A stretch of DNA of 59,639 nucleotides from an uncultured Gammaproteobacteria bacterium (lineage in GTDB: Bacteria; Pseudomonadota; Gammaproteobacteria; Steroidobacterales; Woeseiaceae): the NCBI GenBank assembly GCA_913063505.1, contig CAJXYT010000005.1:1-59639 (forward strand), given 5' to 3'. This document shows, in pieces, positions 1 through 8,031 of the stretch. Position 1 is the stretch's first letter. The number at the start of each line of letters is the position of its first letter. Both the position numbers and the translations under genes were made by a program. The notes beneath the pieces were generated by a model. It made no database searches. It saw nothing but the letters and a program-made list of their open reading frames with translations, and had not been told where the DNA came from.

Positions 1-483
1 AAAGGTGGCAATTCCCGACGCTGCATGAACGCCGATTGCGATCGCGAAATATTCCCAAGGGTGGATCCTGCAATCATCGTTCTTATCACTGATGGTGAGC
101 GATGTTTGCTCGGCCGACAGGCCGGTTGGCCAGAAGGGCGTTATTCGACAATCGCAGGATTTGTCGAACCGGGCGAGAGTCTCGAAGACGCGGTTCGCCG
201 GGAGGTATTCGAAGAGACCAATATTCGAGTTAGAGGCATCTGTTACGACAGCTCTCAACCGTGGCCATTCCCTTCATCATTAATGCTTGGCTTTGTTGCC
301 GAAGCTGAAGCTGAAGCCGATTCTCCGGTTGTTCAGGAAATCCGTCTGAATGATGGCGAACTAGAAGATGCCGCGTGGTTTACACGCAAGGAGCTGCGCT
401 CCGGGCTTCTCAAGTTACCATCTAGAATATCAATAGCACGCAGACTCGTCGATGGCTGGCTGTCGTCTGACGACCCGAAATAA
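1..483 (+). CDS. nudC: NADH pyrophosphatase NudC (5'-truncated by window edge)
   Basis: C-terminal part of a NudC-type Nudix hydrolase, which cleaves NAD(H) to NMN(H) and AMP and decaps NAD-capped RNA. The frame is open to base 1, so the ATG at 25 in the ORF track is internal. The translation begins inside the second half of the zinc ribbon (GGNSRRCMNADC). It then shows YPRVDP-like FPRVDP, a Nudix box (GFVEPGESLEDAVRREVFEE) and the family-specific SQPWPFPSS motif that separates NudC from other Nudix enzymes. The last Nudix-box glycine is Asn here (EETNI). The stop lies 2 bases before the next ATG, so the two genes are probably co-transcribed. Confidence 0.93.
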   Translation, partial: KGGNSRRCMNADCDREIFPRVDPAIIVLITDGERCLLGRQAGWPEGRYSTIAGFVEPGESLEDAVRREVFEETNIRVRGICYDSSQPWPFPSSLMLGFVAEAEAEADSPVVQEIRLNDGELEDAAWFTRKELRSGLLKLPSRISIARRLVDGWLSSDDPK

Positions 484-485
484 GG

Positions 486-1253
486 ATGTGCCTGGTTGTT
501 CTCGCGTGGCAGATAAACGCGGATTATCCGCTGATCGTCGCCGGCAACCGCGACGAGTTCCATGGCAGGCCAACCGAGAATGCACACTGGTGGCCCGACA
601 ATCCTGACCTTGTCGGTGGCCGCGACTTACAAGCTGGCGGAACATGGCTGGCGCTGCATCGTAATGGTCGTTTCGCGACGATTACGAACTTCCGAGATGC
701 TGAGCCACCGTCTGCGAAAGATCGGTCCCGTGGGCACCTCGTTACGGAATTTCTGAACAGCGAGGACTCACCATTCGATTACCTCAACAAGATTGATGGG
801 TCGCGCTACGCTGGTTTCAATTTGCTCGCATCTGACGGCGAAACGCTTGGGTGGCTTTCAAATCGCGGCGGCGACGTGCGAGTCCTCGAAGCAGGCATCT
901 ATGGCCTAAGTAACGAGCTTCTGGACTCACCCCGGTACAAGGTGTTGCGAAGCAAGACAGCGCTCGATGCGCTAATCCAAGCCAACAAGGTCAATGAGAG
1001 CGAGTTGTTGGGATTGCTGGACGACAGGGAAAAAGCCGTCGTTGACGAGATAGACGCTGACCACCTGCCCTTCGCGACCGCACATGCGATCAGTGCTCCC
1101 TTTATCGTCTTACCTGACTATGGAACACGAAGCTCCAGTACCGTTCTATGCGACTCAACCGGTCGCTGGCGAATGCATGAGCGTCGTTTCGATGCGAGCG
1201 GCGAGCGGCGCGGCGATTCGACTTTTGCATTTACAGTCGGAGACGCTCAATAG
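486..1253 (+). CDS. NRDE (TANGO2-like) family protein
   Basis: 255-residue member of the NRDE/TANGO2 family, named for the Asn-Arg-Asp-Glu motif seen here as AGNRDEF near residue 20. The second residue is Cys (MCLVVLAW), a conserved N-terminal feature that led to the suggestion of an Ntn-hydrolase-like fold. A WLA..NGRFATITNFR segment follows, also typical. In eukaryotes TANGO2 is linked to haem and lipid handling; the bacterial role is not established. It starts 2 bases after nudC, and its stop abuts the convergent esterase gene with one base between them. Confidence 0.85.
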   Translation: MCLVVLAWQINADYPLIVAGNRDEFHGRPTENAHWWPDNPDLVGGRDLQAGGTWLALHRNGRFATITNFRDAEPPSAKDRSRGHLVTEFLNSEDSPFDYLNKIDGSRYAGFNLLASDGETLGWLSNRGGDVRVLEAGIYGLSNELLDSPRYKVLRSKTALDALIQANKVNESELLGLLDDREKAVVDEIDADHLPFATAHAISAPFIVLPDYGTRSSSTVLCDSTGRWRMHERRFDASGERRGDSTFAFTVGDAQ

Positions 1254-1254
1254 T

Positions 1255-1914
1255 TCAGGAGTAGATTCCCGACAGCCAGCTGCTGATATCAGCTACCTCT
1301 TGTGGGCATATCGCATGCGCCATCGGGTATTCATGCCAGTCAACGCTATACCCGGTCTCAATAATTTTGTCAGCTGATGCGCGCCCCCAATCGATTTTCA
1401 GCACTGGATCGAAACTGCCATGCGCCATAAAAATCGGTAGATCTCTGCGGCTAACGGCGGCATCTGCATCATCCCGCAAGGCCATATAAGTTGACAGTGC
1501 CATCAGGCCAGCGATGTTATAGCTCGTGCGCAAGGCCGTATGGATGGCAACCGCCCCACCTTGCGAAAATCCGGCAATAACGATTTTCTCTTCCTTTATT
1601 CCGCGTTCGACTTCCCGGCCGATCAAGTCATCCAGAACGTCGCTGCTCTTCAACACGCCGGCTCTATCAGTCCGCCCTTCCGAGTCGAAGCTCAATATGT
1701 CATACCAGGAACGCATAACCATTCCGCCGTGGATGGTTACTGGCTGTAACGGAGCATGCGGAAACACGAAGCGTAATGGGGTGTTTACCGGTAGACGAAG
1801 CTCAGGAATGATCGGCTCGAAATCGTGACCATCTGCGCCCAGCCCGTGCAACCAGATAACACTGCCTATGGGGTTGTCACCAGTAGTGACCTCAACAGTT
1901 TCTGGTGTTTGCAA
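1255..1914 (-). CDS. carboxylesterase / acyl-protein thioesterase-like hydrolase
   Basis: Alpha/beta hydrolase of the phospholipase/carboxylesterase (Abhydrolase_2) family, probably cytoplasmic and acting on short acyl esters. It shows the oxyanion-hole segment WLHGLGADGHDF, nucleophile elbow GFSQGG, an Asp in SFDPVL and a His in PMAHAI, completing a Ser-Asp-His triad. The ORF track starts at 1935 with a TTG lacking any ribosome site. I prefer the TTG seven codons later, which has GGAG six bases upstream and gives a family-typical short N-terminus (about 219 residues). It is divergent from argR; physiological substrate unknown. Confidence 0.85.
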   Translation of the reverse strand: MQTPETVEVTTGDNPIGSVIWLHGLGADGHDFEPIIPELRLPVNTPLRFVFPHAPLQPVTIHGGMVMRSWYDILSFDSEGRTDRAGVLKSSDVLDDLIGREVERGIKEEKIVIAGFSQGGAVAIHTALRTSYNIAGLMALSTYMALRDDADAAVSRRDLPIFMAHGSFDPVLKIDWGRASADKIIETGYSVDWHEYPMAHAICPQEVADISSWLSGIYS

Positions 1915-1982
1915 AACGCGCTCCGACTTGACCAAAGCGGCGCAGTGTAGCGCAGAAAATAAAAAATAACGTTCATTAGCAC

Positions 1983-2029
1983 TTGACTGAATATGCGCAT
2001 TATGTTCAAATTATGCGCATATATATGCG
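1983..2029 (+). promoter_or_regulatory. argR promoter with candidate ArgR operators
   Basis: A promoter-like pair TTGACT (1983-1988) and TCAAAT (2006-2011) with 17-base spacing lies just upstream of argR. It is overlaid by two copies of the 8-bp palindrome ATGCGCAT (1993-2000 and 2013-2020), 20 bases apart or about two helical turns. A perfect 14-bp palindrome CGCATATATATGCG (2016-2029) overlaps the second copy. The position over promoter and start region fits autoregulation by ArgR, which binds paired boxes as a hexamer. The sequence is not the E. coli ARG box, so the assignment is inference. Confidence 0.5.
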
Positions 2030-2038
2030 AGAAAGCCT

Positions 2039-2485
2039 GTGCCAATTACAAATCACGAAGAACGACGCGAAGCGCTTCGCCAGTTATTGATGCAAGGCCC
2101 TGCCCAAACGCAGGGCATTCTGGTCGATGCGTTAAGTGCTCTAGGGCATAGCGCAACCCAGTCCAGCGTTAGCCGTAACCTGAAAGAGCTCGGCGCGATG
2201 AAAACGATCGTCGGCTACAAGCTGCCCACTGGCAACACGTCAGATGACGATCATTTCGCTGCGGTCAAAGATCTACTGCACGCGATATCTCCGGCGGGGC
2301 CTAACCTGCTTGTCGTTGGTACAGCGATCGGCGCGGCACAGCGTGTTGCTCTGGCTTTTGATCGCTGCAACTGGCCTGAAGTCATCGGCAGCATTGGCGG
2401 CGATGACACCGTATTTGTCGCGACCGAATCTGGAGCCGCACAGAAAATTATAATCTCAAGGATCGAGCACTCCGCTCGACCCTGA
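2039..2485 (+). CDS. argR: arginine repressor ArgR
   Basis: 148-residue ArgR/AhrC family repressor. The N-terminal winged helix-turn-helix (about residues 1-70) includes SVSRNLKELGAMK, equivalent to the SR-DL-EL recognition segment. The C-terminal half (VVGTAIGAAQRVALAFD ... GSIGGDDTVFVA) is the hexamerisation and arginine-binding domain with the usual G-DDT motif. It starts at GTG, preceded by a purine-rich GAGAAAG. It is the first gene of the arginine operon, so it should set operon output in response to arginine. Divergent promoter elements with repeated palindromes lie directly upstream. Confidence 0.93.
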   Translation: MPITNHEERREALRQLLMQGPAQTQGILVDALSALGHSATQSSVSRNLKELGAMKTIVGYKLPTGNTSDDDHFAAVKDLLHAISPAGPNLLVVGTAIGAAQRVALAFDRCNWPEVIGSIGGDDTVFVATESGAAQKIIISRIEHSARP

Positions 2486-2502
2486 CCCTTTTGGAGAACG
2501 CA

Positions 2503-3711
2503 GTGAGCACGGACACATCACCTATTATTTTGGCGTTTTCAGGAGGTCTGGACACGTCATTTTGCGTCCCATGGCTAAAGGAAAACTACGGTCGCGATGT
2601 CATCACTGCTTGCGTTGATACTGGTGGCATTGACGCGATTGCTGCTGTCGCGCTCGAAGAGCGTGCAATGGCATTGGGTGCGATTGAGCATATCCTCATT
2701 GACGCAAAGCAGGACTTTTTCGACACTGTCATCAAACACTTGATCGCCGGTAATGTACTGCGCGGCCAGGCCTACCCGCTATGCGTCGGCGCTGAAAGAG
2801 GACTGCAAGCAGAAAGGCTGGCGAAGATCGCATCCGAGCGTGGCGCAACAACGGTTGCCCACGGTTGCACCGCAGCTGGCAACGATCAGGTGCGATTTGA
2901 GGTCGCCCTCAGAACACTAAATCCTGGGCTGGAAGTCTTAGCGCCGGTTCGGGACAACAACTGGGTTCGCGTAGATCAACTGGCTTATCTCGAAAACCAT
3001 GACTTGCCATTACCGTCTCAAGGGTCCGCTTATTCAATTAATCGAGGTCTATGGGGGATAACCATCGGTGGTCGGGAAACTCTGACCTCAGAGACGTCGA
3101 TTCCAGAGTCTGCGTGGGTATTGTCACCGACTGCGTTTTCAAAACCGCTTACCGCATCGACTCACACCCTGGAATTTGTCGGCGGAGTGCCAGTCGCTCT
3201 TGACAAAAAGACGCTCGCGCCCGTTGAACTTATTGAGCAGCTCGAAACTCTTGCGGGCAACTACGGTATCGGCCGCGGTATTCATCTTGGTGACACGGTG
3301 CTTGGGACCAAAGGACGTGTCGCATTCGAGGCACCCGCAGCGATCACATTAATTACGGCACACCGTGAACTTGAAAAGCTGGTTTTGAGTGGCCAACAGA
3401 TGCGTGTCAAAGATAGCGTCTCCGCGATCTATGGCGATCTCGTACATGAGGGGAAGCAGCTGGATCTGGCTTGCGCCGATATCGAAGCGCTGCTGATCTC
3501 GTCACAAAGACGCGTTAGTGGAACCGTTACATTCACGCTGCGGCCCGGCCAGTTGTTCATTGATGGATCCACCTCGCGACATTCATTGCTCGCGGCAACC
3601 AAAGGCGTATATGGTGAATCGGCTGGTGAATGGACCGCCGGCGACGCACTCGGCTACGCACGCATCCTGTCGTTGCCGGGCTCACTCCAAACAAGAGCGG
3701 CGGGAGAATGA
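2503..3711 (+). CDS. argG: argininosuccinate synthase
   Basis: Joins citrulline and aspartate with ATP to give argininosuccinate in the cytoplasm. It has the PP-loop pyrophosphatase motif near the N-terminus (AFSGGLDTSFC), then CVDTGG and AHGCTAAGNDQVRFE, the last being the citrulline/aspartate-binding region. About 402 residues, close to the usual 400-450. The ORF track starts at TTG 2491, but GTG at 2503 is better because GGAG sits six bases upstream of it and the TTG has no site. It lies 17 bases after argR and one base before the unknown NTPase gene, so it is translated from one operon message. Confidence 0.94.
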   Translation: MSTDTSPIILAFSGGLDTSFCVPWLKENYGRDVITACVDTGGIDAIAAVALEERAMALGAIEHILIDAKQDFFDTVIKHLIAGNVLRGQAYPLCVGAERGLQAERLAKIASERGATTVAHGCTAAGNDQVRFEVALRTLNPGLEVLAPVRDNNWVRVDQLAYLENHDLPLPSQGSAYSINRGLWGITIGGRETLTSETSIPESAWVLSPTAFSKPLTASTHTLEFVGGVPVALDKKTLAPVELIEQLETLAGNYGIGRGIHLGDTVLGTKGRVAFEAPAAITLITAHRELEKLVLSGQQMRVKDSVSAIYGDLVHEGKQLDLACADIEALLISSQRRVSGTVTFTLRPGQLFIDGSTSRHSLLAATKGVYGESAGEWTAGDALGYARILSLPGSLQTRAAGE

Positions 3712-3712
3712 C

Positions 3713-4768
3713 ATGAAGAACATAGTAGTCGACAAAATAGCGTCCGTCGCTCAACACAATGACCTGACATCGGTGCTGCGCCTGTCATCGGATATCCCTT
3801 GTGAAGAAGGTATACTCATCGCCGTTCGCGTATTGAACAATAAGTCTCGATACAACCAACTCGAACTGATATCAGGTCGAATGGCGACCGTCACTATGGG
3901 CGACGTTGTGGTTGGGGCGCTTGGACACCGCCATGCCTTGCGCGGCTATTCCGGGCACTTACCCACCAAGCTATCAATCGGTGATCACGTACAACTCCTG
4001 AATATTGGCGGGGTCATCGGCATTTGTGATTCGGCAAACCCTGACGTCGGTGCAGCATTTGACTGCGAAGTACTCGGTACTGTCTTGGAATTCCCTTACT
4101 TGGGTGAGCGAATCGGTGTTCCGGCTCGCGCCGGGGCCACCACGCTCGACATCAACGCACAATTGGATATGAATGGCGTTCCTGTCGTCGCGCTCGCCGG
4201 CACCTGCATGGACTCAGGGAAAACGGCAGCGGCCTGTGCCATCGTCGGCAGGTTGCGTCATCTCGGTTTAAATGTAGCCGCCTGCAAGGCAACGGGTGTT
4301 TCATTACGTCGGGACGTGCTCGCCATGAAAGACGCTGGCGCCACTGACACGATGATCTTTTCGGATCTCGGAGTTGTCACGACGACAGCTGAAAACGGCC
4401 CGGCTCTAACGCGCTCGCTGTTGACCAGCCTCGGTGCGAAGAAACCAGACGTGGTCGTTCTCGAACTTGGCGACGGCCTACTCGGCGCGTACGGCGTCGC
4501 CGCTATTCTTGCTGATGAACAAATTAAGGCTTCGCTAACGGCGGTCGTGCTATGCGCCAATGATCCGGTATCGGCATGGGGTGGTGCCAAGATTTTGCGG
4601 GATGAATTCGATATAGAGCCTGCCGTGGTAACCGGCCCAGCTACGGACAATGATGTCGGTGTTCAGCAAATCGCGGAGCGGCTCTCATTGCCAGGAATTA
4701 ATGCGCTCTCGAGTGGTGTTGTACTGGGCGACAAAATTGCTAATCTGCTCGGCAGGGGCGCGGTATGA
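3713..4768 (+). CDS. uncharacterised P-loop NTPase in arginine operon
   Basis: About 351 residues; I do not recognise a named family with confidence. Residues 1-150 look like a small beta-rich domain (MATVTMGDVVVGALGHRHAL ... LSIGDHVQLLNIGGVIG). Residues 150-350 are a Walker A NTPase domain with GTCMDSGKTAAAC near 163, followed by NVAACKATG and ELGDGLLGAYG near 250. That layout resembles the dethiobiotin synthetase/CobQ/MobB branch (GTxxxxGKT plus an E-G/D-G-LL segment) and also DUF1611-type proteins. The ORF track begins too early at 3518; ATG 3713 has a GGGAGA site and follows the argG stop by one base. Its stop overlaps the argC start (ATGA), so it is an integral operon member. A role in arginine synthesis or its control is inferred from context only. 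Confidence 0.75.
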   Translation: MKNIVVDKIASVAQHNDLTSVLRLSSDIPCEEGILIAVRVLNNKSRYNQLELISGRMATVTMGDVVVGALGHRHALRGYSGHLPTKLSIGDHVQLLNIGGVIGICDSANPDVGAAFDCEVLGTVLEFPYLGERIGVPARAGATTLDINAQLDMNGVPVVALAGTCMDSGKTAAACAIVGRLRHLGLNVAACKATGVSLRRDVLAMKDAGATDTMIFSDLGVVTTTAENGPALTRSLLTSLGAKKPDVVVLELGDGLLGAYGVAAILADEQIKASLTAVVLCANDPVSAWGGAKILRDEFDIEPAVVTGPATDNDVGVQQIAERLSLPGINALSSGVVLGDKIANLLGRGAV

Positions 4769-5826
4769 GCGCTCCAATTAAGGCGATTATCATTGGCGCG
4801 AGCGGCTACGTCGGTGGTGAATTATTACGACTGATCGCAGGTCATCCGAAATTCGAGCTCGCCGCTGCTGTCTCTGATAGTCGAGCCGGGCAATTGGTTG
4901 GTGAGGCCTTCGGTCATCTGTCTCAAGCATTGTCAGGAACCCGCTTTGTCGGTCGTAAAGACTGGCTGAACGGAATTGAAGATGGAAGCAATGTTGCTCT
5001 GTTCTCTGCTGCACCGCATGGCGCTTCAGCCGAAGTCATAGCGGCGGTGATTGCGGCAAGTGAAGAAAAAAATCTGGTCCTGCATGTCGTAGATTCGTCT
5101 GCGGACTTCAGATACCCAGAACAGTCGGCATGGGAATCCATATACGGCGCGAAGCATGGTGCGCCGGAGTTGCTCAGTGATTTCACCTGTGCGGTACCCG
5201 AGCACCTGAGCACAATCTCGACAGCGCATGTCGGACACCCGGGCTGTTTTGCCACAGCGAGTTTGCTCGCAGCAGTACCGCTGATGCAGTCGGGCCTGAC
5301 AGAGCCGGACGTTTTCATCTCAGGTGTAACCGGTAGCACTGGATCCGGGCGCATCCCGCAAGTGGGCACGCATCATCCTGAACGCAACAGTAATATGCAT
5401 GCCTATAAACCGTTGGTTCATCGTCATTCGCCGGAAATTGCGAGGCTCGCGAGTGTCGCCAGTGGCCGCGAAACGACTGTGCATTTCGTACCTCATTCGG
5501 GGCCATTCGCAAGAGGTATTCACGTAACGCTACAAGCTAGGACTAAGGAAGCTGTGAGTGAAGATCAGATTCGGGACGTGTATGTCAGCGCGTATGAAAA
5601 TTCTCCATTCGTCGAGATCGTTGGCGCGACGCCGAAACTAAAAAACGTCGTCGCGAGCAACATGTGTCACATCGGTGTCGCTACTGACGGCAATTCAGTC
5701 GTCGTGATGAGCGTGATTGACAATCTCGTCAAGGGTGCCGCTGGTGGCGCGGTGCAATGGATGAATCGACTCTGGGATCTGCCTGAGACCAGTGGACTTA
5801 CTGCTGCTGCACCGGGTTGGACCTGA
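4765..5826 (+). CDS. argC: N-acyl-gamma-glutamyl-phosphate reductase
   Basis: NADPH-dependent reduction of N-acyl-glutamyl phosphate to the semialdehyde, third step of arginine synthesis. Its Rossmann start IIGASGYVGGELLRL and the active-site Cys in GHPGCFATAS (about residue 155) identify type 1 ArgC; GSTGSGR follows. 353 residues, normal. It overlaps the preceding NTPase stop by four bases and the following argD start by one. Whether the acyl group is acetyl or succinyl cannot be read from this protein by eye. See the carbamoyltransferase entry. Confidence 0.94.
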   Translation: MSAPIKAIIIGASGYVGGELLRLIAGHPKFELAAAVSDSRAGQLVGEAFGHLSQALSGTRFVGRKDWLNGIEDGSNVALFSAAPHGASAEVIAAVIAASEEKNLVLHVVDSSADFRYPEQSAWESIYGAKHGAPELLSDFTCAVPEHLSTISTAHVGHPGCFATASLLAAVPLMQSGLTEPDVFISGVTGSTGSGRIPQVGTHHPERNSNMHAYKPLVHRHSPEIARLASVASGRETTVHFVPHSGPFARGIHVTLQARTKEAVSEDQIRDVYVSAYENSPFVEIVGATPKLKNVVASNMCHIGVATDGNSVVVMSVIDNLVKGAAGGAVQWMNRLWDLPETSGLTAAAPGWT

Positions 5827-7016
5827 TGCCTAAAAGCAATGATCAAACGATGATGTCAGACCCGCGAATTCGCGAAGCCAACGTGATGATCCCAGTCTAC
5901 GGTCAGCTGCCATTTGTTCCGGTGCGCGCCAGCGGTTGCGATATATTTACAGATGATGGCCGACGTATTCTCGATCTGTACGGAGGCCACGCTGTCGCTG
6001 CACTCGGTTACGGTCATCCGCAGCAGTTGAAGGCAGTCACCGAGCAGTGCAATAAGCTAATCTTTCAAAGCAATGTAGTGGCTCTGGAGATTCGCGCCCA
6101 GGCTGCCGAAAAACTGACACGTGTTGCTCCAAAAGGACTCGACCGCGTCTTCTTCGTCAACTCTGGCGCTGAAGCAAATGAAAATGCCTTGCGCATGGCG
6201 TGTATGGCGACGGGCCGCAAGAAAGTACTCGCAATCACTCATGGTTTCCATGGGCGCACAGCAGCTGCGGCCGCAGTAACTTGGAACGCCGATCGTTGGT
6301 ACGGCTTCCCGAACAAACCATTCGAAGTCGACTTCATACCGCGCGATGACATCGCCGCGGCAGAAGCAATGATAGGCGATGACATCGCAGCTGTAATTTT
6401 CGAGCCTGTACAGGGCGTCGCCGGTGGGTATGACTTATCAACGGATTTTCTTCACTCTTTACGAGATCTGACCAGCGCTAATGGCGCACTTCTTATCGCT
6501 GACGAAGTGCAGTCCGGCATCGGTCGCTGTGGTCAGTTCTTCGCAGTAGATGTGCATCAGATCGAGCCGGACATTCTGACCAGCGCGAAATCACTGGGAG
6601 GTGGAATCCCCTGCGGTGCTGTTCTTTGCACTCACTCGATTGCGGTCCGTTTCGGTACCGGTGACCTCGGCACGACCTTCGGCGGTGGACCGCTAGCAGC
6701 GGCGGCAATCGTGGCAACAATCGATGCGATTAGCGATGAAAACCTACTTAGTAATGTGCGCCGTTCGGAGACAGCCATTCGCGAAAAGTGCGTTGTCGGG
6801 CCGGTTACGCGAATTCAAGGCATGGGCCTCTTACTCGGTCTGGTTTGCGATCGGCCGGCCGTCGAAGTGCGCGACGCACTTCTCAGCCATGATATTTTGA
6901 CGGGCACCAGCAGCGATCCTAATATAGTCCGAATACTCGCTCCGCTGGTTCTTGAACTACAACACATTGATCATCTCGCCGAGGCGTTACAAAATATTGC
7001 GCCCGCAACAGACTAA
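5826..7016 (+). CDS. argD: N-acyl-ornithine aminotransferase
   Basis: Class III PLP aminotransferase converting N-acyl-glutamate semialdehyde to N-acyl-ornithine. It shows GGHAVAALGYGHP, NSGAEANENALRMA, THGFHGRT, ADEVQSGIGRCG and the PLP lysine in SAKSLGGGIP. 396 residues, typical. The ORF track opens at a TTG inside argC; the ATG at 5826, overlapping the argC stop as TGATG, fits translational coupling better. The nearby ATG at 5850 is a less likely alternative. Succinylornithine and acetylornithine aminotransferases are close relatives, so substrate acyl group is uncertain. Confidence 0.92.
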   Translation: MPKSNDQTMMSDPRIREANVMIPVYGQLPFVPVRASGCDIFTDDGRRILDLYGGHAVAALGYGHPQQLKAVTEQCNKLIFQSNVVALEIRAQAAEKLTRVAPKGLDRVFFVNSGAEANENALRMACMATGRKKVLAITHGFHGRTAAAAAVTWNADRWYGFPNKPFEVDFIPRDDIAAAEAMIGDDIAAVIFEPVQGVAGGYDLSTDFLHSLRDLTSANGALLIADEVQSGIGRCGQFFAVDVHQIEPDILTSAKSLGGGIPCGAVLCTHSIAVRFGTGDLGTTFGGGPLAAAAIVATIDAISDENLLSNVRRSETAIREKCVVGPVTRIQGMGLLLGLVCDRPAVEVRDALLSHDILTGTSSDPNIVRILAPLVLELQHIDHLAEALQNIAPATD

Positions 7017-7027
7017 AGGAAGTATTG

Positions 7028-8029
7028 ATGAAAGCGTTTAACGACCTTGCCGATTTTTCGAATGAAGAGATACAGGCTCTTGTAGAGCTTGCAGGTCGAC
7101 TTGACTCGAGCCCAGAACCGGAAGCACTAAAAGGAAAAGTGTTGTCGCTTTTGTTTTTGAGTCCCTCTTTGCGAACATTGGCCTCTTTTCAGGCAGCGAT
7201 GATTCGCCTCGGTGGCGGCTCCTTCGTCATTTCACCTGAGATGTCCATCCACGGAATAGAATCAAGACCAGGAATCGTCATGGATGGAGCCGCTGCGGAA
7301 CATATTCGAGAAGCTGTCCCAGTTATTGCCTCTTATGGCGACGCCATCGGAATTCGTGCTTTTGCTGAGCGCAAAAACATTGAAGCCGATATACAGGAAA
7401 ACGAATTCACCGCTCTAACGGATTTGATTGATACACCCTACATCAACATGGAATCGGCAATGAACCATCCCTGCCAGAGCCTCGCGGACTGGAAAACCAT
7501 GGATGATATGAACATACCCACCAATGGTGGCAAATTCGTGTTGAGCTGGGCTTATCACCCACATGCTCTGCCTTTGGCCGTTCCTGCCGCCACCCTACAT
7601 ATGGCCGCCAAACGCGGAATGGACGTTACGGTATTGCGGCCAGAAGGCTTCGAGCTGCCTGCTGCCCTGATGCAAAAAGCGGCTACAGCCGCGGCGGCAT
7701 CTGGCGGGTCGATAACAGAAACGGATCAGCGCACCGAGGCGATGGAAGGCGCACATATTATCTATGCAAAATCGTGGTCATCGACCCGCCACTACGGTGA
7801 CAAGCTGAATGACCAGAAACTGCGTGAAAAACATCTCGACTGGTGTGTCGATGAGCCTTGGTTCGAAAACGCTAAGGACGATTGCCGCTTCATGCACTGT
7901 TTGCCTGTTCGTCGAGGCGTTGTCGTCGCAGACAATATTCTGGACGGTCCACGCAGTGTGGTGATCGCAGAAGCGCGTAACCGCATGCTCGCGCAAATGG
8001 CCGTGCTGCATCAGATACTAGGAAGCTAG
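7028..8029 (+). CDS. argF': N-acetyl- or N-succinyl-ornithine carbamoyltransferase
   Basis: Transfers carbamoyl from carbamoyl phosphate to an N-acylated ornithine. It is not ordinary ArgF: VMDG...EHI, NMESAMNHPCQSLADW, FVLSWAYHP and FMHCLPVRR are hallmarks of the AOTC/SOTC branch known from Xanthomonas (acetyl) and Bacteroides (succinyl). In the AOTC of Xanthomonas the acetyl-recognising Glu92 lies in MDGDTEEHI and Bacteroides SOTC has Pro there; this protein reads MDGAAAEHI, placing Ala at that position. The carbamoyl-phosphate loop is SPSLRTLASF, so the second Arg of the usual SxRTR is Leu. ATG 7028 with AAGGAAG upstream is preferred over TTG 7025. Family assignment is firm; acyl specificity is open. 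Confidence 0.9.
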   Translation: MKAFNDLADFSNEEIQALVELAGRLDSSPEPEALKGKVLSLLFLSPSLRTLASFQAAMIRLGGGSFVISPEMSIHGIESRPGIVMDGAAAEHIREAVPVIASYGDAIGIRAFAERKNIEADIQENEFTALTDLIDTPYINMESAMNHPCQSLADWKTMDDMNIPTNGGKFVLSWAYHPHALPLAVPAATLHMAAKRGMDVTVLRPEGFELPAALMQKAATAAAASGGSITETDQRTEAMEGAHIIYAKSWSSTRHYGDKLNDQKLREKHLDWCVDEPWFENAKDDCRFMHCLPVRRGVVVADNILDGPRSVVIAEARNRMLAQMAVLHQILGS

Positions 8030-8031
8030 AA

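Noticed and set aside
2491-2502. TTG 2491 as argG start
   Set aside because: The TTG has no Shine-Dalgarno, whereas GTG 2503 has GGAG six bases upstream.
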